Assembly (NCBI GenBank): GCA_013213745.1
Contig: JABSQH010000010.1
Location: 1 to 42,292 of the forward strand
Length of the DNA: 42,292 nucleotides
Reading direction: 5' to 3'
From: Ilumatobacteraceae bacterium
Lineage (GTDB): Bacteria > Actinomycetota > Acidimicrobiia > Acidimicrobiales > Ilumatobacteraceae
Within the stretch, counting starts at the first letter, position 1; the number at the start of each line of letters is the position of its first letter. A program made the translations under genes and the position numbers. The notes beneath the pieces are model-generated. The model did no database searches, was not told where the DNA came from, and saw only the letters and a list, made by a program, of their open reading frames with translations. Positions 16,372-24,797 of the stretch are shown here, piece after piece.

Positions 16372-17489
16372 CGGCGGGCTCGGTCGACGTCGCAGTCAAT
16401 CTGTTGTGGTGTGTCCCCGGCAAGGTCGGCGGTTCCGAGGAGTACCTGGTCCGTCAGCTCGGCGGTCTCGGCGATGTCGACACCGAGTTCGTGCCCACGC
16501 TGTATTGCCTCGCGGCCTTTGCCGATGCGCACCCCGACCTCGCCGAGCGCTTTGTCGTCGAAGCGGCGACGATCGACGGCCACAACAGAGCCCGTCGGGT
16601 CGCGGTCGAGCACACCTGGCTGCACCGACGAACCGGAGCCGCCGCGATCGTCCACCACGGTGGGGGCACCGTCCCCGCCCGTCCTCGCGGCCCGGTCGTC
16701 CTGACGATCCACGACCTGCAGTGGCTGACCTACCCGGACTATGTCGCCTCGGTCAAGCGGCGGTACCTCGAGTGGACGGTGCCACGATCGGTCGGTCGAG
16801 CCGATGTGATCGCCGTACCCACCGACTACGTGCGGCACACGGTGATCGAGGCCTTCGATGCACATCCGGATCGCGTCGTCGTCGTCCCGCACGGCGTCGA
16901 GTCGAACCGAGACATCGCCCAGGGCAACTCGGCAGCAGTGCGCGCGCGGTACGGCGTCGCCGAGCTCCCGTACGTGGTGTTTCCGGCGATCACTCACCCG
17001 CACAAGGGCCATCGTTTCCTGCTCGACGTGATGGCGGCCGGCTGGGGCGACGTCGTAGCGGTCATGCTGGGCGGGCGCGGCGCGGCCGACGACGACGTCA
17101 GTGCAGCGATTTCCGAACTTGGCCTGGCCGAGCGCATCGTGCGCCCTGGTCGGGTTCCGGCGGCCGACCGTGATGCCCTCATTGCCGGAGCCGAGGCCCT
17201 GGTGTTTCCCAGCGAGTACGAAGGGTTCGGTGCCCCGGTCATCGAGGCGATGACACTCGGGACGCCGGTCCTCGCCAGCGATCGCGCCGCGCTTGCCGAG
17301 GTGGTCGGCGATGCCGGACTTGTGCGACCGCTTGTCGTTGATGCGTGGATCGACGCGCTCGATACGGTGCGCACGCGACGAGCCGATCTCGTCGCTGCCG
17401 GGAACGTCCGCGCGGCAGCGTTCACCACTGCCGCCTCAGGTGACGCACTCGCCGACGCATACCGGTTGGCACTGGCGGTGCGGGCATGA
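16368..17489 (+). CDS. Glycosyltransferase, GT4 family
   Basis: Second GT-B glycosyltransferase of the run, 373 residues, starting with GTG inside the stop of the first (GTGA overlap). Motifs: LLWCVPGKVGGSEEYLVRQL near the N terminus, LTIHDLQWLTYPDY, the basic hinge HPHKGHRFLLD that replaces the usual R-K-N segment, and PSEYEGFGAPVIEAM with the E-x7-E signature. It looks like the same subfamily as its neighbour (both contain the HDL-W/F motif and similar nucleotide loops), suggesting duplication. Cytoplasmic side; substrate unknown. Confidence 0.86.
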   Translation: MTAGSVDVAVNLLWCVPGKVGGSEEYLVRQLGGLGDVDTEFVPTLYCLAAFADAHPDLAERFVVEAATIDGHNRARRVAVEHTWLHRRTGAAAIVHHGGGTVPARPRGPVVLTIHDLQWLTYPDYVASVKRRYLEWTVPRSVGRADVIAVPTDYVRHTVIEAFDAHPDRVVVVPHGVESNRDIAQGNSAAVRARYGVAELPYVVFPAITHPHKGHRFLLDVMAAGWGDVVAVMLGGRGAADDDVSAAISELGLAERIVRPGRVPAADRDALIAGAEALVFPSEYEGFGAPVIEAMTLGTPVLASDRAALAEVVGDAGLVRPLVVDAWIDALDTVRTRRADLVAAGNVRAAAFTTAASGDALADAYRLALAVRA

Positions 17490-18790
17490 CCGGGGGCGCG
17501 CCGGTCTCGTCACGGCACAGCACGATCATCGTGCTGTGCCCCCACTTCGCTCCGGACACTGCGCCCACCGGCACGGTGATGACTCGAATCGTCGAGGAAC
17601 TGGTCGAACTCGGCCATTGCGTCCACGTCGTCACTTCGCTCCCGTGGTATCGGTCGCACGCCATCGAGCCCGGCTGGGGCGGTCGACGTCGCCGCATCGA
17701 GCACACCCCGTGGGGCTCGATCACCCGGATCGATCCGTTCCCCGGTGACAACAAGTCGAACCTCGTGCGCCGTGCGCTCGGATTCGTCGCGTACAGCGTG
17801 CTGGCAGGTGCAGCCGCACTGCGCGTCGGTGACCAACGGCGCGTCGACGCCGTGATCGCCATGTCGCCGCCATTGACGCTCGGGCTCACCGGTTGGATGG
17901 TTGCGACGTGGCGAGGAGCGCCACTGATTTTCAATATTCAGGATGTCTTCCCGGACGCAGCCGTGACGACCGGCGCGATCACCAACCGTTGGGTGATCAC
18001 CGCTGCGTCCTGGTTGGAACGGGTCAGCTATCGGCTGTCCGACGCCGTGACGGTGCTCAGCGACGATCTGCGCGCAAACGTCGTAACCAAACTGCCCCCG
18101 GCGCGCGCAGACACCGTGCACGTCATCCCCAACTTCGTCGACACTGCGGCGATTGCGCCCGGCGACCGCAACACCACGTATCGCCGTGAGCTGGGCCTGG
18201 GTGCCGGTCCGGTCGTGATGTACGCCGGCAACGTCGGGTTCTCCCAGTCGCTCGACCTTGTGGTTGCGGCAGCCGAGCGGCTCCCCGACATCCAATTCGT
18301 GATCAACGGCGAGGGCGCAGCCCGCGACGCTCTCGCCGCAAGCGGCGCCCACCTCACCAACCTGCACTTCGCTCCGTATGTCGATGCTGATCGACTGGCC
18401 GAGTTGCTCGCTTCGGCGGATCTGCACGTTGTTCCCCTGCGGCGCGGGCTTGGCAGCGTGAGCGTGCCGTCGAAGACCTACTCGATCCTGGCTGCCGGGC
18501 GGCCGGTGGTGGCAGCCATCGACGCGGGCACGGCTGTTCCGCGCATTCTCGAAGCGTCGGGAGGTGGCACTGCGGTTGCCCCGGACGAACCGGACGCCTT
18601 CACGGCCGCGATCGCCGAGTTGGTGGCGTCGCCGTCGACCCGGGCAGCGATGGGTCTCGCCGGGCGTTCCTGGGTGGTTGCCAATGCCTCCCCAGCAGCC
18701 GTCGGACAGCGTTACTCCGAGTTGATCCAGGCACTCGGAGCGAACCGCCGCCGCCGAGGCCGACCCCCGGGAGCGGGTTCTGGCCGGTAG
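17486..18790 (+). CDS. Glycosyltransferase, GT4 family (WcaI/fucosyltransferase-like)
   Basis: Third glycosyltransferase of the run, 434 residues, ATG overlapping the previous stop by 4 nt. It differs from the other two and resembles the WcaI-like subgroup: LCPHFAPDTAPTG at the N terminus, NIQDVFPDAA, VIPNFVD, MYAGNVGFSQSLDLV and a C-terminal VPSKTYSILAAGRPVVA. In that subgroup the classic E-x7-E is partly replaced by this P-S-K-x-Y motif. The last residues are Arg/Pro/Gly-rich. Two hydrophobic stretches (about residues 95-110 and 128-145) may mediate membrane association. The TAG stop starts the -10-like box of the next gene. Confidence 0.85.
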   Translation: MTGGAPVSSRHSTIIVLCPHFAPDTAPTGTVMTRIVEELVELGHCVHVVTSLPWYRSHAIEPGWGGRRRRIEHTPWGSITRIDPFPGDNKSNLVRRALGFVAYSVLAGAAALRVGDQRRVDAVIAMSPPLTLGLTGWMVATWRGAPLIFNIQDVFPDAAVTTGAITNRWVITAASWLERVSYRLSDAVTVLSDDLRANVVTKLPPARADTVHVIPNFVDTAAIAPGDRNTTYRRELGLGAGPVVMYAGNVGFSQSLDLVVAAAERLPDIQFVINGEGAARDALAASGAHLTNLHFAPYVDADRLAELLASADLHVVPLRRGLGSVSVPSKTYSILAAGRPVVAAIDAGTAVPRILEASGGGTAVAPDEPDAFTAAIAELVASPSTRAAMGLAGRSWVVANASPAAVGQRYSELIQALGANRRRRGRPPGAGSGR

Positions 18791-18793
18791 CCT
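18788..18793 (+). promoter_or_regulatory. -10-like box overlapping the preceding glycosyltransferase stop codon
   Basis: TAGCCT, 8 nt before the GTG at 18802. Its TAG is the stop of the third GT4 gene. Confidence 0.45.
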
Positions 18794-18801
18794 CGCTCGA
18801 C

Positions 18802-19701
18802 GTGGCATCCCCCTCCTCGTCCACGAAGAAAGCGGCCAAGCTCGCCCAGTCCGGGCAAGGCCGCCGCATCCGATTTCAAGGCGGCACGCTGTTCCCGATG
18901 GTCGTGGCGATCGTCGTCGTGGTCGGCCTGGCGCTCGTCGTCTACTCGCGGCAGAGCCGGCCGGCTGCCGATGCCTCTTCGCCACAGGTCGACGACCACT
19001 GGCACCACGCGTACGGGTTTTTTCTGTGCGACGAGTGGTTCATGCTCGATGGCGACCTCGAAGAGCGCGACTCGAGCGGCTTTCTCAACGAGGGATTTGC
19101 GCGCACCGGGATCCACAGCCACAACGATGGCGTGATCCACTGGCATGCGTTCTCGTCGGCGGCGGTCGGCCAGCGGGCCACGCTCGGAGTGTTCCTCGAC
19201 AACTACGACGTCGAGCTCGACAACAATCGCATCGAGTTCCCCGAGAACCAGCGGGCGGGGCTGCCGTATGAGAACGAGACCGGCGTCTTCGAAGAGGGCG
19301 AGACCACCTGCGTGATCGACGGTGAAGAACAAGATGCCGTGTTGTCCGTGGTCGTGTGGGACAACTTCTCCGACACCGACGACGGCACGACGTTCATCAC
19401 CGACTTCAACAACATCCGCCTCAACAAGGACGGCATGGTCATCTCGATCGTGTTCGCCCCGGAGGGCACCGATGTCACGATGCCGCCGTGGGCTCCCGAC
19501 CTGCCCGAGCTCGGTGCCATCGACACGGTGCAACTCACCCCCGAGGACCTCGTCGACCCCAGCGTGCCCCTGACCGAGGAAACGCTGAACACCGATCCGT
19601 TGAGCACCGACACCGTTGTCGACAACGAGTCGATGGAGGTTGACTCGACCGACGAGACGGACTCGACGGTCACGGCGACCACCGGCGACGACGACGGCTG
19701 A
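18802..19701 (+). CDS. Membrane-anchored His-rich protein of unknown function
   Basis: I do not recognise a named family. The 299-residue protein has a Lys/Arg/Ser-rich N terminus (about 1-30), one transmembrane segment near 31-49, and an outside domain. That domain contains HWHHAYGFFLCDEW near residue 65, GIHSHNDGVIHWHAF near 110, and a second Cys in ETTCVIDGEEQ. The clustered His and acidic residues look like a metal site. The C-terminal 50 residues are Thr/Ser/Asp-rich and acidic, probably unstructured. The GTG at 18802 is backed by a -10-like box. The gene is followed with 1-nt overlap by the guanylyltransferase-like gene, so it is co-transcribed with nucleotide-sugar synthesis. A role in cell-surface glycan biology is inference only. 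Confidence 0.75.
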   Translation: MASPSSSTKKAAKLAQSGQGRRIRFQGGTLFPMVVAIVVVVGLALVVYSRQSRPAADASSPQVDDHWHHAYGFFLCDEWFMLDGDLEERDSSGFLNEGFARTGIHSHNDGVIHWHAFSSAAVGQRATLGVFLDNYDVELDNNRIEFPENQRAGLPYENETGVFEEGETTCVIDGEEQDAVLSVVVWDNFSDTDDGTTFITDFNNIRLNKDGMVISIVFAPEGTDVTMPPWAPDLPELGAIDTVQLTPEDLVDPSVPLTEETLNTDPLSTDTVVDNESMEVDSTDETDSTVTATTGDDDG

Positions 19702-20696
19702 TGCAGGCCGTTGTTCTGGTTGGTGGCTTCGGAACCAGACTTCGGCCGCTGACCAACGAAGTACCCAAGCCGATGCTGCCCATTGGGCATCGGCCGATGA
19801 TCGTCCGCTTGATCGAGCGCCTCGCTCGCGGCGGCGTCGACGACGTCACCCTGGCCCTCGGGTTCAAGCCCGAGCCGTTCGTCGCAGCGTTCCCGGACGG
19901 TCGATGCGGCGACGTGGCGGTGCATTACGCGGTCGAGCCCGAACCTCTCGATACCGGCGGGGCGATCCGGTTTGCGGCCGATACCCGCGGCATCGACGAC
20001 ACCTTCGTGGTCGCCAACGGCGATGTCATGACCGACCTCGACGTCGGTGCGCTCATCGCCCACCACCGTGCGGTCGAGGCGGAGGCCACGTTGCACCTCA
20101 TCGGTGTCGACGATCCATCGGCATTCGGCGTGGTCGACATCGATGCCGACGGAGTGGTCCACGCCTTCGTGGAGAAGCCCGATCCGGGCACCGAGCCGAG
20201 CAACCTGATCAACGCCGGCACCTATGTCTTCGAACCGTCGGTGCTCGAGCTGATCCCGACAGGCGAACGAGTCTCGATCGAACGCGACACGTTCCCTCGG
20301 GTCGTGGCGGGCGGACGGCTCCACGGCGTGGCGACGTCGGACTACTGGATCGATGCCGGCCGTCCTGACTTGTATCGGGCCGCCAACCTCGACCTGCTCG
20401 GCGACCAGCGGCGGTTCGATCGCGCCGAGGCGATTGCCGCCGATGCGTCGGTCGCGGCGGATGCCACCGTCGTCAACAGTCTGATCGGTGCTGGTGCGCA
20501 GGTCGAGGCCGGGGCAGAAGTGCGCGACTCCGTGGTGCTCGACGGTGCGCGCATCGGTGCCGCATCACGTGTCGAGAGCTCACTGATCGCCGGTGTCGTC
20601 GGCGATCGTGCCCGTGTGACCGACACAATCGTGGGCCGGACTGGCACCGTCGCCGCCGACGCAGAGTTGTCGGCGTCCACAGAGCCACCGGTCTGA
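19701..20696 (+). CDS. Mannose-1-phosphate guanylyltransferase-like nucleotidyltransferase
   Basis: Predicted to make an NDP-sugar, most likely GDP-mannose from mannose-1-phosphate and GTP, feeding Gmd/Fcl. The 331-residue protein begins VVLVGGFGTRLRPLT...PKPMLPIGHRPM, the signature of the ManC/Rv3264c-type and GCD1-like family, with ANGDVMTD (metal Asp) and FVEKPDP. The C-terminal 90 residues are Ala/Val/Gly-rich repeats of a beta-helix. The GTP versus UTP or dTTP preference cannot be proved from sequence. Context (manB, gmd, fcl present) favours GDP-mannose. The ATG overlaps the preceding stop by 1 nt. Confidence 0.85.
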   Translation: MQAVVLVGGFGTRLRPLTNEVPKPMLPIGHRPMIVRLIERLARGGVDDVTLALGFKPEPFVAAFPDGRCGDVAVHYAVEPEPLDTGGAIRFAADTRGIDDTFVVANGDVMTDLDVGALIAHHRAVEAEATLHLIGVDDPSAFGVVDIDADGVVHAFVEKPDPGTEPSNLINAGTYVFEPSVLELIPTGERVSIERDTFPRVVAGGRLHGVATSDYWIDAGRPDLYRAANLDLLGDQRRFDRAEAIAADASVAADATVVNSLIGAGAQVEAGAEVRDSVVLDGARIGAASRVESSLIAGVVGDRARVTDTIVGRTGTVAADAELSASTEPPV

Positions 20697-20724
20697 GCAC
20701 CACGGCGCGTCGCGTCCAACGACG

Positions 20725-20730
20725 TATCGT
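20725..20730 (+). promoter_or_regulatory. -10-like box of the SDR gene (leaderless)
   Basis: TATCGT, 6 nt before the ATG at 20737. This favours that start over the GTG at 20734. Confidence 0.4.
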
Positions 20731-20736
20731 CGGGTG

Positions 20737-21630
20737 ATGCGCGTTGCGATCATCGGCGGAGCGGGGTTCTTGGGGTCGCACCTCGTCGATCAGCTGCTCG
20801 CCGCCGGTCGCTCGGTCGACGTCATCGACGACCTCTCATCGGGCGCACTGGCCAATCTTGCCGATGCCCGTCGCACAGACGGGGCGTTGAAAATCGACCA
20901 TCTCGATGCGGCTGGAGCCGATCTGCACACCTTGCTCGGGATGCGCACACCCGATGTCGTCTTCCACCTTGCGTTGCTGCCGCGTCATGATCGGTCGGGT
21001 CCGGCGCAACTGAGTGCGCTCGATCGGACGCTCGTGTTGCTCGAGGCGGCACGCCGCCATCGGATCGGCAAGGTCGTCGTTGCGCTGCCGGCGCGTAGCC
21101 TGTACGGCTATCCGGCGCCGTCCGCGCTCCCGGTGAAGGAGACCGACCCGCTCCCGCGGGGCGTGCGCGGGGTCGTCGCGCGGGCGATTCTCGACCTTCT
21201 CACCGAGTACCGCGAGCGGCATGCCATCGAGTTCACCGCGCTGGCGATGACCACGGTCTACGGTCCGCGTCAGCGGCACACCGGAGGGCTCGTCGCCTCG
21301 CTCGCCGCCGCCGCTGCTGCAGGCGAGACGCCGGCCCTGCATGCAGACGGGCGGCAGACTCGCGATCTGCTGTTCGTCGACGACGCCGCCGATGCATTGA
21401 GTCGGGCGGCCGAGCGTGGCAGCGGATTGTTGATCAATGTCGGGACCGGCAACCAGACGCCGGTGCGCGACGTGTGGGCGCGGCTGGCCGGTCCCGGCGC
21501 TGGCCAGCCGACCACGGTCGCCACCGCTCCCGACGATCTCATCCGCTTTGCCGTGTCGCCCGTCCGGGCCAGGATTCACCTGCAGTGGTCCCCGTGGACT
21601 GACGTCGACACCGGACTGAGCCAGTTGTAG
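20737..21630 (+). CDS. NAD-dependent epimerase/dehydratase-like SDR lacking the catalytic Tyr/Lys
   Basis: Extended short-chain dehydrogenase fold of 297 residues, related to nucleotide-sugar epimerases. The N-terminal cofactor motif is intact (GGAGFLGSHLVDQLL), as are VFHLALL, TTVYGPRQRH and the RDLLFVDDAADA loop. At the place of the catalytic Tyr-x3-Lys the sequence reads G145-V-V-A-R149, so both residues are replaced. The Ser segment before it (ALPARSLYG) is also unusual. The protein may be a catalytically dead regulator, or may use a different mechanism. It lies between the guanylyltransferase-like gene and convergent cofD with a 5-bp gap, so a sugar-nucleotide role is likely but unproved. 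Confidence 0.8.
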   Translation: MRVAIIGGAGFLGSHLVDQLLAAGRSVDVIDDLSSGALANLADARRTDGALKIDHLDAAGADLHTLLGMRTPDVVFHLALLPRHDRSGPAQLSALDRTLVLLEAARRHRIGKVVVALPARSLYGYPAPSALPVKETDPLPRGVRGVVARAILDLLTEYRERHAIEFTALAMTTVYGPRQRHTGGLVASLAAAAAAGETPALHADGRQTRDLLFVDDAADALSRAAERGSGLLINVGTGNQTPVRDVWARLAGPGAGQPTTVATAPDDLIRFAVSPVRARIHLQWSPWTDVDTGLSQL

Positions 21631-21639
21631 CCGGACTAC
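21627..21639. other. Short inverted repeat covering the SDR and cofD stop codons
   Basis: GTAG-CCGGA-CTAC. Only 4 bp, partly a consequence of two facing TAG stops, so weak as a terminator. Confidence 0.2.
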
Positions 21640-22589
21640 TTCGACAGCGTGACCGCCGCGAGCCGTTGTGCGATGTCGGGAGTCGACATGACCGACTCGG
21701 TGACCACGGCGCGCATGCCGGCCCGTTCGACGGCTGGAGCCGCGTCGGCGTCGACGGTGTCGATCACGAGCGTGGCCGCGATGGGCGCATACCACCGGGC
21801 GATTCCCTCGACCGATGGCTCGTGCCCGAGTTCGCGCAGCATTCGGTCGGCCGGGCCCTTGAGCGCAGCTCCACCGACGATCGGCGACACCGCAACGACG
21901 TCGTCGCGTCGATCGGTGAGCAGTTCGTCGACGCCTGGGAGGTGACGAATCGGGCCGATGGACACGACCGGATTGGACGGTGCGATCACGATCCGGCTGG
22001 CGTCCTCGAGCACATTGCGCGCCCGGGGACTGAGCTCGGCGTCGCCGTCGAAGCGCACCCCCTCGATCGCAATGTCGTGGCGATGCCGAACGAAATACTC
22101 CTGGAACGCGAGGTCGCCGTAGTCGCTCGTTTCGACGATCGTCGCCTGCGGATCGTTGCTCATCGGGACGATGTGCGTGGCGATGTCCCAGGCACGACGA
22201 ATCTCGTCGGTCACCGTGGTGAGGTCGGCACCTTCCTCGAGGCGCGCTGTGCGATACATGTGTGTCGCCAGATCGCGGTCGCCGAGCCCGAACCACTCGG
22301 TCGCGGCTGTCGAGCCCGGTGGCCGCACAGCGGCGTATCGTCCGAGGCTGGCCAGCGCGTGCCACGTCTCGTCGACGAGTCCCCACCCGCGCTCTGGGTC
22401 GATGGCCTCGGCCAAGGTGTAGGTGATCGTGTCGAGGTCGGGTGAGACGGCCAAGCCGTGCACGCGCCAGTCGTCGCCGGTGTTGACCACAGCGGTGATG
22501 TGCTCGGGCGGCAGCGCACGGGCTGCCCCGCGGAGATAGCGGGCTGCGCCGACGCCGCCGGCCAGAACGGCGATGGGCTCGGTGGTCAC
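21636..22589 (-). CDS. cofD: 2-phospho-L-lactate transferase (coenzyme F420 biosynthesis)
   Basis: CofD/FbiA transfers the activated phospho-lactate (or phosphoenolpyruvyl) group to Fo, forming the F420 core. The 317-residue product has the family start LAGGVGAARYLRGAA, VVNTGDDWRVHGLAVSPDLDTITYTLA with conserved Asp residues, and PSNPVVSIGPI near residue 210, all typical. The GTG start at 22589 overlaps the upstream GT4 stop by 4 nt (GTGA), so it is translated in an operon with that gene. fbiB/cofE and fbiC are not in the window. An F420 gene embedded in polysaccharide genes resembles the mycobacterial fbiA neighbourhood, as I recall it. Confidence 0.92.
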   Translation of the reverse strand: MTTEPIAVLAGGVGAARYLRGAARALPPEHITAVVNTGDDWRVHGLAVSPDLDTITYTLAEAIDPERGWGLVDETWHALASLGRYAAVRPPGSTAATEWFGLGDRDLATHMYRTARLEEGADLTTVTDEIRRAWDIATHIVPMSNDPQATIVETSDYGDLAFQEYFVRHRHDIAIEGVRFDGDAELSPRARNVLEDASRIVIAPSNPVVSIGPIRHLPGVDELLTDRRDDVVAVSPIVGGAALKGPADRMLRELGHEPSVEGIARWYAPIAATLVIDTVDADAAPAVERAGMRAVVTESVMSTPDIAQRLAAVTLSK

Positions 22590-23683
22590 GCGGCGAGATC
22601 CTGGTAGATCGCTTGGAGTTCGTCGGCGGTGCGGTCCCATGAGAAACGCGCCGCATTGGCCGTTCCTCGGCGGCTCAGCTTGGCGTGCATGTCATCGTCG
22701 GTGACGACCCAGTGCAGGTTGGCGGCGAGGGCATCGGGGTCGTTGGCTGTGCTCAGCAGCGCAGCGGACCCGGCGACCTCGGGGATCGAGCCAGCGCTGC
22801 TCGCCACGACGGGAGTGCCGACCATCTGCGCTTCGAGGATCGGGAAACCGAAGCCCTCGTCGAGTGACGGGTAGGCGAGGGCGCGCGCGTGGCGGAGGAG
22901 CCACCACTTCGAGAGCTCGTCGATTCCTCCGAGGCGCACCACTCGCCGCGACGTGCTCGGCGGCAGCATGTCGATCGTGCTGGTGATGGCTCCGTCGTCG
23001 TCGCCGCGGCCGCCAGCGAGCACCAGACCGACGTCTGGCACCTCGCGGGCCAGACGATCGAACGCCGTGACGAGCGTCGGCAGGTTCTTACGTCGTTCCA
23101 TTGTCGACACCGACAAGATGAACGGCCGATCGACCAGCGCTTGGAGTCCGCTGGGCGCCTGGTCGTCGTCGATCGTTGGGACCGTCGGGGGTCCGAGGAG
23201 CACCGTGTGCACGGCAGTGGGCGCAAGGAGCTGGCGGACGCGGGCCGTCGTCGCCCGCGATGACGTGACGACCGCGGCGCCGTCGGCGACAGCTCGCCGG
23301 AGGACGGCACCGGAGCGGCGCACGTCGGGCGCGGCGAGTTCGGGATGCTCGAGGAACCAGCAGTCGTACACCGACACGAGTCGAGCCGCCCGGCTCGGTG
23401 GCACGACGTAGTTCGTGCCGTGGACGACGTCGGGCGAGCCGAGTCGGGCATCGATCGGACGCCCGCCTTGCGCCCAATAGCGCAATGCGAGTGCCGCAGG
23501 CAGTGGTAACCGCCGTTCCGGAGGCGTGAGCTTGGCCCGCATGCTGACGACGTACGGCAAGAGCTCGAGGTCCGCCCGGCTGGCCGGACCGCGTTGGAGC
23601 GCGTCGATCGTGCCGGCGACCGCGGCGGGGACACCGGTGCGAGGCCCATGAGTTGGACCAACGTCGATCGCCACACGAACCAT
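22586..23683 (-). CDS. Glycosyltransferase, GT4 family
   Basis: GT-B glycosyltransferase of 365 residues. The N-terminal domain begins [28 protein letters not shown] and contains [10 protein letters not shown]. The C-terminal domain has [19 protein letters not shown] and [15 protein letters not shown], the E-x7-E signature. The ATG at 23683 is supported by TACGCT ending 10 nt upstream. It is divergent from gmd and overlaps cofD by 4 nt. It resembles the mannosyltransferase-like GT4s near 15-17 kb (same RKNLP segment). Substrate unknown. Confidence 0.86.
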   Translation of the reverse strand: MVRVAIDVGPTHGPRTGVPAAVAGTIDALQRGPASRADLELLPYVVSMRAKLTPPERRLPLPAALALRYWAQGGRPIDARLGSPDVVHGTNYVVPPSRAARLVSVYDCWFLEHPELAAPDVRRSGAVLRRAVADGAAVVTSSRATTARVRQLLAPTAVHTVLLGPPTVPTIDDDQAPSGLQALVDRPFILSVSTMERRKNLPTLVTAFDRLAREVPDVGLVLAGGRGDDDGAITSTIDMLPPSTSRRVVRLGGIDELSKWWLLRHARALAYPSLDEGFGFPILEAQMVGTPVVASSAGSIPEVAGSAALLSTANDPDALAANLHWVVTDDDMHAKLSRRGTANAARFSWDRTADELQAIYQDLAA

Positions 23684-23693
23684 GGAAGTCGGC

Positions 23694-23699
23694 AGCGTA
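23694..23699 (-). promoter_or_regulatory. -10-like box of the GT4-cofD operon
   Basis: TACGCT on the minus strand, 10 nt before the ATG at 23683. Confidence 0.45.
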
Positions 23700-23770
23700 C
23701 CGACGACGTGCGGTCGCAGGACGCAAGTCCGGATGGGTTCGCATGAGCGTGGCGAGCCACGAGCGGCCCG

Positions 23771-23776
23771 TACACT
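23771..23776 (+). promoter_or_regulatory. -10-like box of gmd
   Basis: TACACT, 10 nt before the ATG at 23787. Confidence 0.5.
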
Positions 23777-23786
23777 CTCGGGTTCT

Positions 23787-24785
23787 ATGCCGAGGGCGTT
23801 TGTTACCGGGATCACTGGCCAGGACGGTCAGCATTTGGCTGAGTTGTTGCACGGCAAGGGGTATGACGTGTTCGGGATGGTCAAGGGCCAGTCGAATCCG
23901 CGTGCTCAGCAGGTGCAAGAGGAGATGCCGTTTGTTGAGTTGGTGTCGGGGGATTTGGCGGATTTGCCGTCGCTGGTGGCGGCGTTGGAGATGTCTCAGC
24001 CCGATGAGGTGTACAACCTCGGCGCGATCAGTTTCGTGGCGTTGAGTTTCTCGCAGGCGGAGTTGACGGCGAACATCACCGGGTTGGGGGTGTTGCGTAT
24101 GTTGGAAGCGATCCGCATGGTGGGCGGGACGCAGAACAATCCGGTGCGCTTCTATCAGGCGTCGTCATCGGAGATGTTCGGCAAGGTGCGCGAGACGCCC
24201 CAGACCGAGATGACGCCGTTCCATCCGCGTAGTCCGTATGGGTGTGCGAAGGTGTTTGGGCATGACATCGTGGTGAATTACCGCGAGTCGTATGGGTTGC
24301 ATGCGTCGTCGGGGATCTTGTTCAACCATGAGGGCCCGCGGCGGGGGATCGAGTTCGTGACCCGCAAGGTGACCAACGCGGTCGCCAGGATCAAGTTGGG
24401 TTTGCAGCACGAGTTGGTGTTGGGGAATCTGGAGTCCAAACGTGACTGGGGGTATGCGGGCGATTATGTGCGGGCGATGTGGATGATGCTGCAGCAGGAC
24501 GAGCCGGGGGACTACGTGGTGGCCACTGGTGAGACGCACTCGATCGAGGAGTTGGTGACGCGGGCGTTTGCCGAGGTGGGGATCGACAATTGGGGTGACT
24601 ATGTGCGTCAGGACCCGAAGTTCTTCCGGCCGGCCGAAGTTGATCTGTTGATCGGCGACGCGTCACGAGCCCGCGAACAGCTCGGATGGCGGCCCGAGGT
24701 CGACTTCGGGCAGCTCGTCAAGATGATGGTCACCCACGACCTCGAACACGAAGCGAACAAGGCTGGCCTCGCGGTTCCCGACTGA
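23787..24785 (+). CDS. gmd: GDP-mannose 4,6-dehydratase
   Basis: It converts GDP-mannose to GDP-4-keto-6-deoxymannose, the substrate of Fcl. The 332-residue SDR shows [16 protein letters not shown], the Gmd-specific NAD loop, then [30 protein letters not shown] (Tyr-x3-Lys), FNHEGPRRG and [11 protein letters not shown], all diagnostic. The ATG at 23787 is favoured by the -10-like box and by the protein starting two residues before the cofactor fold. Codon usage is unlike the neighbours for most of the gene. Up to about position 24640 Leu is almost always TTG and Gly often GGG, with many TAT and CGT codons. After that CTC/GGC/GTC usage returns. This suggests a recombinant 5' part. Confidence 0.95.
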   Translation: MPRAFVTGITGQDGQHLAELLHGKGYDVFGMVKGQSNPRAQQVQEEMPFVELVSGDLADLPSLVAALEMSQPDEVYNLGAISFVALSFSQAELTANITGLGVLRMLEAIRMVGGTQNNPVRFYQASSSEMFGKVRETPQTEMTPFHPRSPYGCAKVFGHDIVVNYRESYGLHASSGILFNHEGPRRGIEFVTRKVTNAVARIKLGLQHELVLGNLESKRDWGYAGDYVRAMWMMLQQDEPGDYVVATGETHSIEELVTRAFAEVGIDNWGDYVRQDPKFFRPAEVDLLIGDASRAREQLGWRPEVDFGQLVKMMVTHDLEHEANKAGLAVPD

Positions 24786-24797
24786 CGCTGCCGTCAG
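24782..24797. terminator. Hairpin covering the stop codons of gmd and the MOSC gene
   Basis: A perfect 6-bp stem CTGACG / CGTCAG with loop CTGC. It includes the TGA of gmd (24783-24785) and the complement of the MOSC TGA (24794-24796). It could serve both strands. No T-tract. Confidence 0.4.
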
